Of a DNA stretch of 64,000 nt, positions 12,842-24,400 are shown piece after piece. The DNA is from Saturnia japonica (taxonomy: Eukaryota > Arthropoda > Insecta > Lepidoptera > Saturniidae). The DNA lies in contig CM065326.1 in the NCBI GenBank assembly GCA_033032175.1, positions 13,844,001 to 13,908,000 on the forward strand. The letters are read 5' to 3'. The notes under the pieces are model-generated. The model was not told where the DNA came from. It saw nothing but the letters and a program-made list of their open reading frames with translations, and ran no database searches. Made by a program: the position numbers and the translations under genes. Within the stretch, counting starts at the first letter, position 1; each line of letters begins with the position of its first letter.

Positions 12842-15303
12842 TTAGACATTATTCAACATTATATTCTTGACTTGCTTGTCGAATTTCCTGTAAAAAATCA
12901 TAATATTCAAATTACAAGTGGTAGACAGTAATCTGATTTCAAATTTCTAAAATTCTCAACAGTATGTTGGATATATTTATATCAAATTTTAGGGCATTAG
13001 CCCAAACTCAAATTAATCACAATTTACATCCATAAAAAAGATTCGCTTAGATTTATTGTATTCGGGATAACCATCGAAAAAAGTGGTTTTCCTTGACTGC
13101 CCTTATAGATGCATAAGCTTAAACACAACATTAATAATAAGTATTTTTGAACTTATTCGTTGCATTCGCGATTAGCCAGCGAACATAGTGGATTTTGTAG
13201 GCCACATAAACTTAAAAATATCATGAATAATAATTCGTTTTGAACTTACAAAGAAGTTATCTGGTCTCCGGGTAGATGGAATGGGTTACAAATGGCATCA
13301 GCATACAAAGCATGCAGTCTACGAAGGGCAGTCCTCACTTCGGCATCTCGAATGTTACTACCACTTGGCGATGTCGAACTCGTCACCAGCACAAGTTTAA
13401 CTCTTGTGTTTGTGACGTAACCATAACTGCAAATAAAACGTATAAATAGTACACTCACACTTTGGACAGTAGGGCACTTTATAGGATATAAACTGTCTAA
13501 ATTATTTGAACTGTCCCTTCGGCTTCCGAGTTCAAACCTCCTGAAGTAGTTACCCACTTTGAAAGGTAGCCATACCACCCACATTAGGACGGTTTTGAGG
13601 CTATATTTCCACATTAAAGTTTGGTAGGCCACGTCAAAGTAAAATATTAACTAAAGAGTTCTTTTTAATAGATAAATCTTCATGAATATTGACAGTGTTT
13701 CACTTTGTTTTAATTATATTATTGAATTAGATTAAGAAAAATTCGATAACACCAGACATAAATGAGAAGAATGAACGAACTAAAAGAAGAGGGACGCTCG
13801 AAATTAAAAAAGGAGACTGAATAAATTCCTGCTTACACACTTGTTTCATTGCTTTGAAGTCCACGATCTACAATATAAAATCAAATAAAGAAAAGACATA
13901 ATATATAATTAAGTAACATAGAAAAACATTTTATGGGTACCAACATTTTATGTGTATCGGTAGCATACAATAGGCCCAAATAAAGGTCCCGCAGATCAGT
14001 GCGCGCAGAATTTGAATTTGGTCCTGTGTTGTTACTGTTAGTCGTGGTAAGACGTTCTTCGAGTGCATCTAGTGCTGTGTGGACGAGCCACTGACGTGAC
14101 AGTTCATTGTCCGTGCTCGTGTCATTGCCAATACCGCCGATGTACAGCGGCGAATTCTAAAGTAATTTTATAAATCTATAAAAGTTTAAAATAATAATCA
14201 ATATGAAGCGATGATGGTTCAGTGGCAATGGCTCAAATATCGTGTCGCTCGATGTAGGTACGAATCGTTCAAATACTACAATAATCCTGAGTTTTCGTTG
14301 ATGACAAACATCGTGATGAAGCTATAGCACGGTGTTAGACATAGAATTCATTTAAATCTTTATAGATCACGTTAGTGCATTTTTTGATGCCCACATGGAT
14401 AGCCAGGATAGCCATATTATCAACTTCAAGTTAAAATATCTGTTGCCAAGCTCCTATAGTAGGTACCAATATGAAAAATATTGTCTACAAAGCTACCGTT
14501 ATGGAACACGAGTTAAAAAAAACGACTATAAACAGCCTTGATGTTTCCATGAACTTGTTGTATTTTTATTTTTTTAATGATTTATTCGGTTAAAATATAT
14601 TTTATTGTTTAGCTAGTTCCATTTATTTATGGAAAGAACCAATTTTCCAAAATTGTATACCATTTTCAGTATAATTTAGTTACTTACTTTTGTTAATTGC
14701 AATAGTAGGCAGTACCACTAATAATCGACTCACAACTTTGAGCATTAACGATAAGCGAATACACGCATGTTTATTGAAATAGATTGTTTGAAAATTAGAA
14801 GGTCAGACGGTCAATCGATCGTTTATTAAATAAGCTATGCCCGGTGTATCGAAAAAAAAGGTTATTCGTGTGATCCTTTGGGATTTGTTGCAGTCATACA
14901 AAAAAATCCATATTGTGTACCATCCTGTTAAATTTCCTACAAAACTTTCAAAAATAGCAATTATTTCCATGCCAGACTACTCATTATTCGATAGTGCAAA
15001 TGACAATCAATTAAGCAATAGACAAACGATGTTTAAGGCCGCACTACAATATAAATAAATTATAGCCATAGCATAAATTTCACTGACAGCTGTCAAACAG
15101 AAACTACAACTAGGTACTATATGTTTACAAAACATTTTTTGTGAATACAGTTTTCAAACAGCGAGATGTAATTGTTGTAAAAATCAATGTTATTTTGAAT
15201 AATATTTACAAAAAGTGATATAGTTTCCTTCAAAACATTGTGACAATTTTAAAAAGTGATAAAAACTTACATCTTTGCCGATAACTGCTACACAGACAGC
15301 CAT
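12842..15303 (-). CDS. TRAPPC2L: TRAPP complex subunit 2-like protein
   Basis: A longin-fold subunit of the TRAPP complexes, which activate Rab1/Rab11-type GTPases and tether vesicles in ER-Golgi traffic. Four coding exons: 15303-15271 (MAVCVAVIGKD), 14156-13945, 13426-13250 and 12887-12842; 468 nt, 155 residues. Splice sites: GAT/GTAAGT, TTTAG/AAT, AT/GTTGGT, TTGCAG/T, TT/GTAAGT, TTACAG/G. Diagnostic segments are NSPLYIGG, DLYLGLLYATDTHK, YGYVTNTRVKLVLV, LRRLHALYADAICNPFHLPG and a short tail KFDKQVKNIML, all aligning with animal TRAPPC2L. It is about 15 residues longer than the human protein (140), from an Asn/Thr/Ser-rich insert in exon 2 (TTTNSNNTGPNSNS). AATAAA follows on the minus strand (12721-12716). 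It faces VHL across a short shared promoter. Confidence 0.93.
14195..14320 (+). repeat. possible tRNA-derived repeat in TRAPPC2L intron 1
   Basis: GATGGTTCAGTGG resembles a Pol III A box and GGTACGAATCG a weak B box 45 bases later. No second copy in the window. Confidence 0.2.
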
Positions 15304-15511
15304 TTTAGAGCAACGTACTTAACGGAAGTGCGTCACTCATCCGTAGATAAATATGAGAAACGTGTGGCGGTAAAATTTAAAAGCAAATACGTATGTAGAT
15401 CCTAATCTTATATTTAATTGTATATCGGTAATAATAAATATATACATAAAGAAAGTTTAAGTATTTTATGAAGTAAACAATGTGGCTAAATCAGGGAAAA
15501 CCGTTTACAGA
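15304..15511. promoter_or_regulatory. bidirectional TRAPPC2L/VHL promoter
   Basis: The ATGs of two divergent genes lie 208 bases apart. The interval contains an ETS-type core CGGAAGTG (15323-15330) running into GTGCGTCA, a CRE/ATF-like half, and further right ACGTG (15360-15364), the core of a hypoxia response element. No TATA box lies in the expected place for either gene. Motif functions are inference. Confidence 0.5.
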
Positions 15512-15515
15512 ATGA
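15480..15515 (+). CDS. upstream ORF overlapping the VHL start
   Basis: ATG TGG ... GAA TGA, 11 codons, in another frame than VHL. Its TGA overlaps the VHL initiator as ATGA (15512-15515). Such an arrangement can lower initiation or allow termination-reinitiation. Translation not shown, and the leader could be spliced. Confidence 0.4.
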   Translation: MWLNQGKPFTE

Positions 15516-15991
15516 TTGGAGATGGGGAAGTTATGTACGAGGTGAATGAAAACGGTGAACGGGCAATGGTGAAGTCTATTAATTCGACCAGGCGAGCGTT
15601 CGTGCGGTTTACTAACTGCACGACGAGGCCCGTCGATTTATGGTGGCGGGACTTCCAAGGACAACGGCATCGGTACACCCGCTTGGCGCCCCGAACAGTT
15701 TTCGATATCAACACGTACGTGACACATCCTTGGGAGTTTACAGATGCAGATACCAAAGAGTGGTTCGTTATTAACAATAAAATAATATTCCGTGCACCGG
15801 CAAACATAGCTGATATGAGATTTAGAACAAACTGGAATATAACAATTCCTGTACGTTCATTAAGGTATAGCACTATGCTTATTATAGTACTAAGGCTTCC
15901 TAGCGAAGAGGCGGCATCTCGGTTAGACCTTCCTCAGCTCTTAGTCTCAGATATCAAGCACCTCATTTCTAAAATGGGACACAGGGAATAG
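15512..15991 (+). CDS. VHL: von Hippel-Lindau protein (E3 ligase substrate adaptor)
   Basis: VHL recognises prolyl-hydroxylated HIF-alpha and links it to Elongin B/C-Cullin 2 for ubiquitination. Single exon, 159 residues. I start at ATG 15512, because the frame upstream has only a GTG (15482) after an in-frame stop. The beta domain runs from about residue 29 to 115: FVRFTNCTTRPVDLWW, HRYTRL, INTYVTHPW. Residues aligning with the human hydroxyproline pocket are W45, Y55, T68 (human Ser111), H72 and W74. The alpha domain begins with the BC-box-like SLRYSTMLII (116-125), then RLDLPQLLVSDI. Thr121 sits where human Cys162 contacts Elongin C. Length fits insect VHL (Drosophila 178). Divergent from TRAPPC2L. 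Confidence 0.88.
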   Translation: MIGDGEVMYEVNENGERAMVKSINSTRRAFVRFTNCTTRPVDLWWRDFQGQRHRYTRLAPRTVFDINTYVTHPWEFTDADTKEWFVINNKIIFRAPANIADMRFRTNWNITIPVRSLRYSTMLIIVLRLPSEEAASRLDLPQLLVSDIKHLISKMGHRE

Positions 15992-16089
15992 TAGGATCTA
16001 AGACATTTATTTTAGTTTGCAACTAAATCTAGAACTTCTTAAAAATGTCTTGAACACTTGAATCATTATCCTGAATTATGCAGAAATGA

Positions 16090-16375
16090 TTTCTCTGATT
16101 ATACTTCTATTCTAGTATTGACATTGTTTAATAACTTCAAAATAAAGAAGAGGTTCTCAATTTGAATGTTCATGTCATAAACTTCTTTGTTTATGAACCA
16201 ATTTAAGTTATCATTTTCATCACAAAGAGGATACTTCAATGGAGGTCTCATTTTAATTTTATTGACATTGGAATTTCGACTTTGAAGATACACCAGTAGA
16301 CTTCCAAAAATCATTGAAGTTGCTTTTGTTTTTTTGTTAAAAATCATTATTACATCTTGAAAGTTCTTTACATGA
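16090..16375 (-). repeat. interspersed repeat X, copy 1
   Basis: Related (in either orientation) to 20985-21245, 25290-25530, 29575-29790, 33690-33900 and 58205-58440. Marker strings: TATCTTCGAAGT, ATCCAAATCGG and ATAAACAAAGAAGTTATG, seen here reversed as CATAAACTTCTTTGTTTATG. Confidence 0.55.
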
Positions 16376-16399
16376 ATCTAATAACAGAAAGTAGATTTT

Positions 16400-17308
16400 G
16401 TTTAGTGTACAGAATATACATATTTCAAAATAAGGTGTACTTAATGTGAAATAGATTTAATAGGTGCACGTGAAATGCTGTATGTAAATTGTTATTAGGT
16501 ACAGTAGTAATAAAGAAAGTTTCTGGATAGCAGAATTCATATTTTTCAATACTTTATTATAAGCTAAAGTCAAAATATAGTAAATTAAAAACTATTCTCG
16601 TAAAATAAAGTTTACTGAGTTTAAAAGGACAGTTAAAATCCCTTTATATTTCAACACTAGATATTTATACTATGCTAACTTGAATAAAGTTGACTTTCCA
16701 TCTAAAGCATTTAGCATTATTTATATCAGCCTAGCATCATGTTTAACTTATAGTTTCATAATTTCTTGGAATTTGAATAGTAATGTTTATATTTAATTTG
16801 AATTGTCTTTTGTACTAAAAATCAGACAACAATGGAAATTGCCCAAATTTCAAGTTAGTGTAATATAGATAAATTGGTTGTGTTGTTTTGTATGTTGTTT
16901 AATGTAAAAGTATACATTACTTCTGAACAGGATTGAAGAGTCTCAAATGCAATTTTATCAATCTTTAAGCATCTGTATTTGGCAACCGTCATACTGGTGA
17001 ACTAGTCAAAGAAATGTGAACTCAGATCACGAGAACCAGAGTGGCCTGTCTGCTTTATTCAATTAATTGATCTATTAACATTAAATTATCTTTCACAAAA
17101 CCACAATCGCCTCAAATTATTTGGTTGATAATGACAGATGACAGCATGAATTTAATAACTTTAGACCATTGTGGTTTTGTAAAAACAACATTTGTAGATT
17201 ATTTTATGTTAATAGATCAATTTATACAAAAAAAAAGCAGGTAATATGCCACTATGGTTCTTGTGGTCTCAATTATAACAATAGGTACTTGGTAAATGAA
17301 TCATGTAA
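16400..17308. other. no gene seen
   Basis: AT-rich sequence downstream of VHL; AATAAA at 16509 could serve a long VHL 3' UTR. Nothing else recognised. Confidence 0.35.
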
Positions 17309-18588
17309 TAGGTCCAGGAAAAAGTTTCTTCGCATTTTTATATGAAAACCCAAAACATTTTTATCAAACTTTATTTAGATTCATTTACAGTATATATGTG
17401 CCGTTTTGTTCGATGACTTTCTGCTATTTTGTGGTTAGACACATGGTACTTTTGCTGTAGAAAATTTGGGACTTCTGATCAAAAAAACGCGACAAATAGT
17501 TTTGGCAGTCCTCTATTGATGTTAACCTTACAGAACCTAAAGAATTCTGAAGAGACCGAAACAGGTGAAAATCTGAAGGTGCAAGTTCAGGGCTATATGG
17601 TGGATGAACTAACACCTCCCAGCCAAACTCTTAATTTTTGCTGAGTGGCTAAAGACGTGTGTGGTCTAGTGTTATAGTGATGAAAGACCACATCTTCCTG
17701 TTGATCAATTCCGGTCGCTTTCTCTCAACTGCTTCCTTTAATCTCATCAGTTGTTGACAATAGAGATCCGAATCGATGGTTTTGCCGGGCGGTAAAAGCT
17801 CATACTGAACAGTGCCCTTCCAGTCTCACCATACACACAACATCACCTTTTTTCAAGTTAGCGCAAGTTTAGCCACAGTCTGTGAAGCCTGGCCGACCTT
17901 AGACCACGATTTTTTTCGCACGTTCTTGTCGTACGTGATCCACTTTTCATCGCCAGTTATCAATCTCTTCAAAAATAGCTCGGTTTCATTACGTCTCAAT
18001 AATGAATCGCAAATGAGTACACGGTTCATTAGGTTTCTTTCAGTGAGCTCGCGTGGCACCCAAATATCGAGCTTTTTGGTATAGCCAGCTTTCTTCAAAT
18101 GTGTTAAAACTGTTTTGTGGTCAATTTCCAGTTCTTCAGCTACATCGTAACTACTGATATGTCGATCTTGCTCCACTTTGTCAAAAATGGCGTCCATTTT
18201 ATTCGTAACAGGGCGACCAGAGCGAGGTGCATTTTTAACATCTAATTTTCCGGACTGAAAACGTTTGAACCAACTTTGTGCCACTCTTACTGACACTGCA
18301 TTAGGTCCATAAACTTTACGATTTTTTTCGTTGCTCGAGTTGCATTTTTGCCTTTTTTGTAATAATATTTTAAAATGTATCGAATTTCTTCATTAGATTC
18401 ACTCATTTTTACAGAAAGAAAAACAAATGAAAAATAGCGGGAAACAACTTTTTTTTCTTTTTTAATTTTCCTTTTTAATGTAACCTTTTTAATGTTACCA
18501 AAACCAGCCAGATACAAACAGTACAGCCAAAGAAATTTTATAACAAGTTTATACATATGTTATGCGAAAACGCTTTTTCCCCGACCTA
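17309..18588 (-). mobile_element. mariner element (mellifera-type), defective copy 1
   Basis: TA-flanked element of about 1.28 kb. Terminal inverted repeats: AGGTCGGGGAAAAAGCGTTT (minus, right end) and AGGTCCAGGAAAAAGTTTCT (left end). Its transposase is on the minus strand and broken by frameshifts. A sister copy lies in opposite orientation at 53956-55193. Confidence 0.85.
17424..18405 (-). pseudogene. mariner transposase pseudogene, copy 1
   Basis: The start MSESNEEIRYILKYYYKKGK (from about 18405) leads into a helix-turn-helix region. It then shifts frame to VAQSWFKRFQSGKLDVKN, RSGRP, the WVPRELTE linker and ITGDEKWITY with the first catalytic Asp (17853-18296). Another shift is needed before the C-terminal part (17424-17615), HPPYSPELAPSDFHLFRSLQ, which carries the third Asp of the D,D34D triad. 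The second Asp region HHxNARPH is degraded on this copy (17676-17700, where the reading is CHHYNTRPH-like). At least two frameshifts mean no active enzyme. Confidence 0.85.
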
Positions 18589-18840
18589 ATATATAGATTT
18601 TTGATTTTATACTAAATAATATGAAACTAAGCAATCTATAGACATAGTTATTATGAGATGTGTAAATTCTATTCTAGTGGGAATTAAACTCATAAAGACC
18701 ATTAGTGCCAATGTGCCATGAAGCCTGCCAATTGTATTTAATAGTTTTGTAACTTTTTTATAATATAGGTTTTAAGATTGTTTCTTATTTATATGATTAT
18801 GATTAAAATTAAATTATGTTTCTCAAAGAAGTAATGTGTT
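18589..18840. other. no gene seen
   Basis: AT-rich, anonymous. Confidence 0.35.
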
Positions 18841-19100
18841 TATGCATATTTTAATATAGTTGTCAATAAAGCGACTGCTATGAGCGAGGTCCTGGGTTCG
18901 AATCCCAGGTCGAGCAAAGTGTTATTGGGTTTTTCCTATGAGTAGCAGCTCGGAGTTTGGTTTCGTGCCCGCATAATGGTAATAGGCTCGCCCCCTATTA
19001 CATGGCACTTAAAAACATACTCGGTGAACTGTGGGTGTACAAATGTACACCTCTGCCTAACCCTTCGGGGAATACAGGCGTGATAGTATGTTGTAAAGCA
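18841..19100 (+). repeat. tRNA-derived SINE family A, full-length-like copy
   Basis: The head carries a perfect B box (GGGTTCGAATCCCAG near 18895). The unique body includes GAGCAAAGTGTTATTGGGTTT and AATAGGCTCGCCCCCTATTAC, and the tail has CCCTTCGGGGAATACAGGCG. A second copy lies at 52665-52905 and a tail fragment at 6215-6270. It is not a functional tRNA gene: the A-box half does not fold into a cloverleaf. Confidence 0.75.
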
Positions 19101-20750
19101 TAATATTAAGATAGTAGATATATGTACCTGTGCTATTAAAATAATGCTTAATGTTAAAGGTGAATTTAAAATGTCTTATCTTACTGTGTTTCTATTTGAA
19201 GCAATCTACGAGTTGGTATATTAAAAAATATATAAGAATGTTAGTATATTGATAAAAAGCCTAAACAATGGGTACAAATCTGGATAAAATAATTTTTTCT
19301 TGCAAAAAATTTGTTTCTAGTGTCACATGATTAGAAACGGCGAACAGAAAATGTGTCATCATCGTTCAATGACTATTGTATGTGGTGATGAAATTTTATT
19401 GCTGAAATTCTAGGAGTCAACTTTGCACATTCGTTTATATTAGTTTTTATTGAATGTTGACGTCACGCCGCCATTTTGAAAGCATTTTAAAAAAAAATGT
19501 ATTACCTTGAAAAGTGTCATAATGAATATATATAATATACATTCACTCGTAATTATTATTTTCAACAAACAAAAATGTAAATAATTTTTCATAAGTTTTC
19601 ATTGATTGAGTTCGATGAGTGATTGGGTTTATTAGTTTGTATTTCATCTATTTTATTGAGGCTTAAAATACCAATAAAATATTTTATTGTTATAATAGTT
19701 AATAAACATTAACGCGGTTACGGGATATGTTTTATTTATTTTCGACATTGGAGGTGTTAGTTAGTTAATTATTAACGGGTCGCTTCTCCACCAGACCAGT
19801 AATCATGTAAACGGCATTTAAACAGTAATCAGCGTGAACTCAACAGAGGAGCATCATTATTTGATAAAAATAGCCTGTATAAATAACGATAGGTACGTAG
19901 GTACAATAACGGTTTTTCTCACTAATATTGTTTTTTGCCCAGATTGAATCAAATGTTATTACGAAAATAATGGCTCAAAAATAGCAACAATTATATTTTT
20001 TCATAATGCTTAGAGCACATGCGTTGCGTGCGAATCAATTCAGCCAGCATTCAAATTGCAACCTTTTTAGGAATGGTGGCGGATTTGGATTCGAGAACTG
20101 TCTCTCGGCTATCGCTTGTAAAATTGACAAATAATAGGTATTGAATGTATCACCTCTCATGGTGACAAACAGTTTTGAAGTTTTATCAACCTCATATTTA
20201 TTATAACTTCTGAGTGACAACCGGTTGAGTCCATATTCACATAGTAAAGCTATTTGTTTTATCGAGTTTATCGAACACATAGGTGACGCTTTGGATGAGC
20301 TATATCGGAAAGGGCAGAACATCTGCTGGGGACAGCCGGTATGATATAAATTTATAAAAGTTTATTACATATAGTATTGCTTTCAAATAATGGGACTAAC
20401 AAAACTAACATATTATTGGAACTTAAACATTACATGATACTTTGATTTTTTACTTCATATAGGTTGTTGATCGTATGTTCAATTGTTGGAATCATGGTAA
20501 TGATTCATCATCATCATCATCATCATCATTTAATTTTTTTATTAATTAGAATGGTATACAATAATTTTTATGTGTAATTTTATATACATATTAGTACAAA
20601 TTATGTTAATCGAAATAAATAAAACTTTTTTGTAATTAATTGTTTCGAGTTTTATGTGGTACGAGCGTTTGCTTACAAACTGTTGCAGTGAAAATAAAAC
20701 GACTTGCACGCCATCTCTTGTCAACTAGTACAGGAATATTTTTATTATAC
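19100..20750. other. no confident gene
   Basis: Anonymous AT-rich DNA. 20035-20322 is open for 95 codons on the minus strand, and the plus strand opposite reads coding-like up to a GT at 20340. Neither shows a domain I can name. An (ATC)n microsatellite is at 20508-20528. Confidence 0.3.
20508..20528 (+). repeat. (ATC)n microsatellite
   Basis: Seven consecutive ATC/TCA units. Confidence 0.85.
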
Positions 20751-20751
20751 A

Positions 20752-20959
20752 CTAGCTGTGTCGAATGGACTACAGAAGATTACTTAATGCTGATAAAAAT
20801 CGTAGTTTCTTAAAACTTGAATAAAGATATCGTATTTTTTTTTTATAAAGACCAATTATCCAAGAAAAGCAAAAAAACAAAAATTGATCAAAATCTTTCC
20901 CAATAGGTTTTGCGTGATGCGCGCGTAACTAACCCCAGTCATTTTATTTAAGATAGAGA
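20752..20959 (-). mobile_element. short Helitron
   Basis: Minus strand: TCTCTATCTTAAATAAAATG at the 5' end, CTAG at the 3' end, with A and T flanks. The body is closely related to the copy at 3049-3270 (AGTTTCTTAAAACTT). Confidence 0.6.
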
Positions 20960-20984
20960 TTAAGATTATTGACAGATAGAAATA

Positions 20985-21245
20985 ATGGTGGTGTTGTTGC
21001 CCTTTCAATGAATGAATACAGCCACCGTAAAAAAGACAAATTTTTGAAAAGAGTTCCCTTGTATATCTTCAAAGTTGAAAGTCTAATGTCAATTAAATTA
21101 AAAGGTGTTTCACCCGCCATAAGGATCCCCTATCCAACAAAAAAAGAATCATCCAAATCGGATCATAACAATGAAGTTATGGCTGACAATCCATAAAAAA
21201 AAAGTATAATATAACCTCCCGTCTTTTGTTGAAGTCTCTTAAAAA
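20985..21245 (+). repeat. interspersed repeat X, copy 2
   Basis: Same marker strings as the 16090 copy: CCCTTGTATATCTTC, ATCATCCAAATCGGATCATA, GAAGTTATGGCTGA. Confidence 0.55.
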
Positions 21246-21292
21246 AGGGGTATACGCAATATAAAAACACAGATCGGGTGTAAAAAAAATAA

Positions 21293-21298
21293 TTTATT
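21293..21298 (-). terminator. OSGIN polyadenylation signal candidate
   Basis: AATAAA on the minus strand 133 bases after the OSGIN stop codon. Confidence 0.5.
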
Positions 21299-21430
21299 GT
21301 AAAAAAAACATTGTTAAAAGGTCTGTCCTCATAGCTTCTCTGTTCTAGTCTGGAGTGCGGAATTCGATTAATATTTAAACTTTATGCCCATATTAAATGA
21401 AGATTTTGAACCCCCAATCCCAACCGCTAG

Positions 21431-24400
21431 CTACGGGCCAGTCTTCCTCGCTTTGTGTACATGGGAGACCACAGCCAGCGCTCCGCCCGGTATGAATCTT
21501 ACAAAGTTATCCGCAGTCAGAGGTCCAAGAGCGTACAGACCCTTAGGTGCATACAGTAACTCGTGCGTCCCTTTATCGATCGCTAGCGGGTTCGATCTGC
21601 AATCAACCGCCTTATCCGTATCGATACCATATCCTATACCATCGCATTTGCACTTGGGTTCGCTCGTATTTATCACCTCGTAATCTAACCTTCTAACACA
21701 GTCTCGTAGGTCACACTTCGTGTCGGTGTTGCCATTTATCTCTGAATAATTGAGATATCTAGATTTACAGCTTTGCATGCTTTGACCGAGAACTGATTTT
21801 AGGTAATGCCAGTGGTTTTTCAAAAAGCACTGCTTATCGTCGTACTTCTGGTCTACTCCGAGGTCCGTATTGAGGTTTGTGTCTAAGTAGAACAGGTCAG
21901 GTTTGGATCCAATGAAGACCCCGATCAGGGCTGCTGTGAGGTCTCTCGTCTCGTTCGTGGTGAGGTCGAGTATTGTGACTCGTTTGGGGCGGAGGGCGTA
22001 GTCTTCGATATCGTCAGGGTCCATGCTGTCTGGTTCGTTCGTCAATGGGCTGATATTGACTATCACGTGGTTCGGATGGGATGTGTAGTTCGTGTGTTCG
22101 CCTTTAATTCCGTCGCACATCATTTTATACACCTGTAATATGTAAATAATGTTTTATAACTTAGCGTCGCAAAATCGCAGCCCATCACGCCATTTGGGGT
22201 TGACTCCGAATGGTTTAGTTTATTCGTTAATGCAATTAACGTGATATGGTCTAGTTAATTTAGTTGAGCACAGCTGAAATGAATTCGCTAATAGTAATAC
22301 GGTTACAAATAAGAGAGTCCTAGAAATGGCTCAACTACAGATTGGTCGCTGAGATAATGCGTTTCTGACGTATGTTACAACAGACGATTGTTTTAGCGTC
22401 GCAAAATTCCGGCCCATTATACCATTTGGGATTGACGCCGGATGGTTTAGTTCATTCGTTAGTGCAATTAACGTTATATGGTCTAGTTCATTTGGTTGAG
22501 CACAACTAAAATGAATTTTCAAATACGGTCACAGACATGGCTCGACCACAGTTCGGCCGCTGAATTAATGCGTTCCTGACGTTTCAACACATAACTGTTT
22601 TAACTACACAAAATGGCGGCCCATCACGCTATAATTATATTGTGCGAAAGAGCTTTTCCCCGAACTCGTTAAAAAAGGTTTTATTTCTTTGCAAATTAGT
22701 TAATCCGGTTTTATCTGGACTAAAAAACGCTACAGGTAGGGAAGTTGGTTTATTACCTGACAGTAGTCGGGGTAAGTCTGCGGGGAGAGTCTGGCGAGCG
22801 CGTCCGCGGGGGCTCGGTGCACGTGTACCGCATGGAGCCCCGAGCGCCGCGCTAGCACCACGGCGTCCGCGGCGCTCACCCCGGACCCCACTATCACCAC
22901 CGATTCCGGCCTGGTACCGTTCTCATCACCTAGAAGGCAAAAACCAATTAAATACTGAATTGTTCTAGTGTCTCTAATACTAATCATACCCCACGCTTCT
23001 ATTAAATACCCCGATAGAACTGCGTACAATTATTTATTACTCAGTTGAGTCTTATAAAATTAAAAACGGCAATGAAGGTCTGACCCATAAATGTCGAGTG
23101 ACAAACATCCAAACATACACACTTTATTATTATTTATTATTATATTAGTAAGATTATAACTTATTATTAAAAATGTCCACCATAAATGTCTATGGGTGCT
23201 ATGGAAATTTTATTTCAGTTACCAAATTATCGATAAGGTGTACACACATTGCCGTTTTTCATTTTATACTTAAGTCTAGCTGCGCCCCGCGGTTTCACAC
23301 GTGTTATTGTAGAACATTGTATTTCCGTATCATTAACGATTACGCCAGCGCACGAGGTTGAAGCAGTTCGAGAGGACCTCGACTTACAACTTACGTAACA
23401 AAAATCAATATTTAAGGCTATCTGAGAGCTGTAGCCTAAACTTAAATAGCCTATACTATTTCTCTATGTACCAGTGAAAGTCTCATCAAAGTCAGTCCAA
23501 CCGTTTTAATACGTTTGAATAAAGAAGAGCATGTTTCAAAATGTTACTTTGAACTGTCCCACCAACCATTGTTATGATCGCTGTTCTACTACATTATATA
23601 ACTAGCTGTAACCGCGGCTCCGCTCGTGTGGACGACAGAACAATGCGTAATACTTATAAAAAATATATTTTCTTCAAACTTTAATAACTACTTATTGAAT
23701 GAAGATATCGTGATATATTTTCTGTTTGTTAAGGACCAAGTATCTAAAAAGAAGATAAACTCGATTGAGTTCCTTCCACGATGACCGGGATGTTTGTCCG
23801 AACTGGTTAGTAGCGTTTGACGTCCATTAGAGCCTACTTAGGCCCTAAATTGAATGAAATATTTTTTGATTGTCGATAGAGATCCCCGCGCTCGCTTGAT
23901 GGTAAGGTGGGAGGGGCGGTGTACACTTACGTGTGTCGGCGAGGTGCGTACAGGCGCGATCGAATCCAGCGAGGTGATGCAACACGTATCTTAGTCCGCG
24001 AGGCTGCGGGGTCAGACGGTTAGGTCGGTCTCCGCCCCCGGTGCTCGCCACCACGCGACGGCAGACGTACCTGAACCGCTTGCCTGATGACTTCTCGTAC
24101 CTACCAAATACAAATACAATCGATATCAGAAGTGGGATTTGAGAAGACGATTCTTAACTCTTCGCATGTCAAAGTAACTGAGGTCAGGCACAGATAAATT
24201 TCCGTGGAATTTTCTCTCTTGGTAATCTTGAATATCCTTTTTATGTGTAAGTGTAATAACAATGTTCAAAAATGCCTAATGTATAGTTTTAAAGTGATTT
24301 CAAATTCAATAAGTTAGTGATAGAAGAGAGCTTTACTCAGTTTGTGTGTTTGTTTACATTTTTGATTCTTTCCAAAGAAATTGACTATATATAATGGTTA

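Noticed and set aside
15482..15511. GTG start giving a 169-residue VHL
   Set aside because: Nuclear genes start at ATG; the first in-frame ATG is 15512.
18858..18930. Functional tRNA gene suggested by the perfect B box
   Set aside because: The upstream half has no proper A box or cloverleaf. The body and tail recur at 52665, so it is a SINE.
20035..20322. 95-residue minus-strand ORF, or a plus-strand chemoreceptor-like exon ending at 20339
   Set aside because: No recognisable motif, no acceptor or neighbouring exon on either strand.
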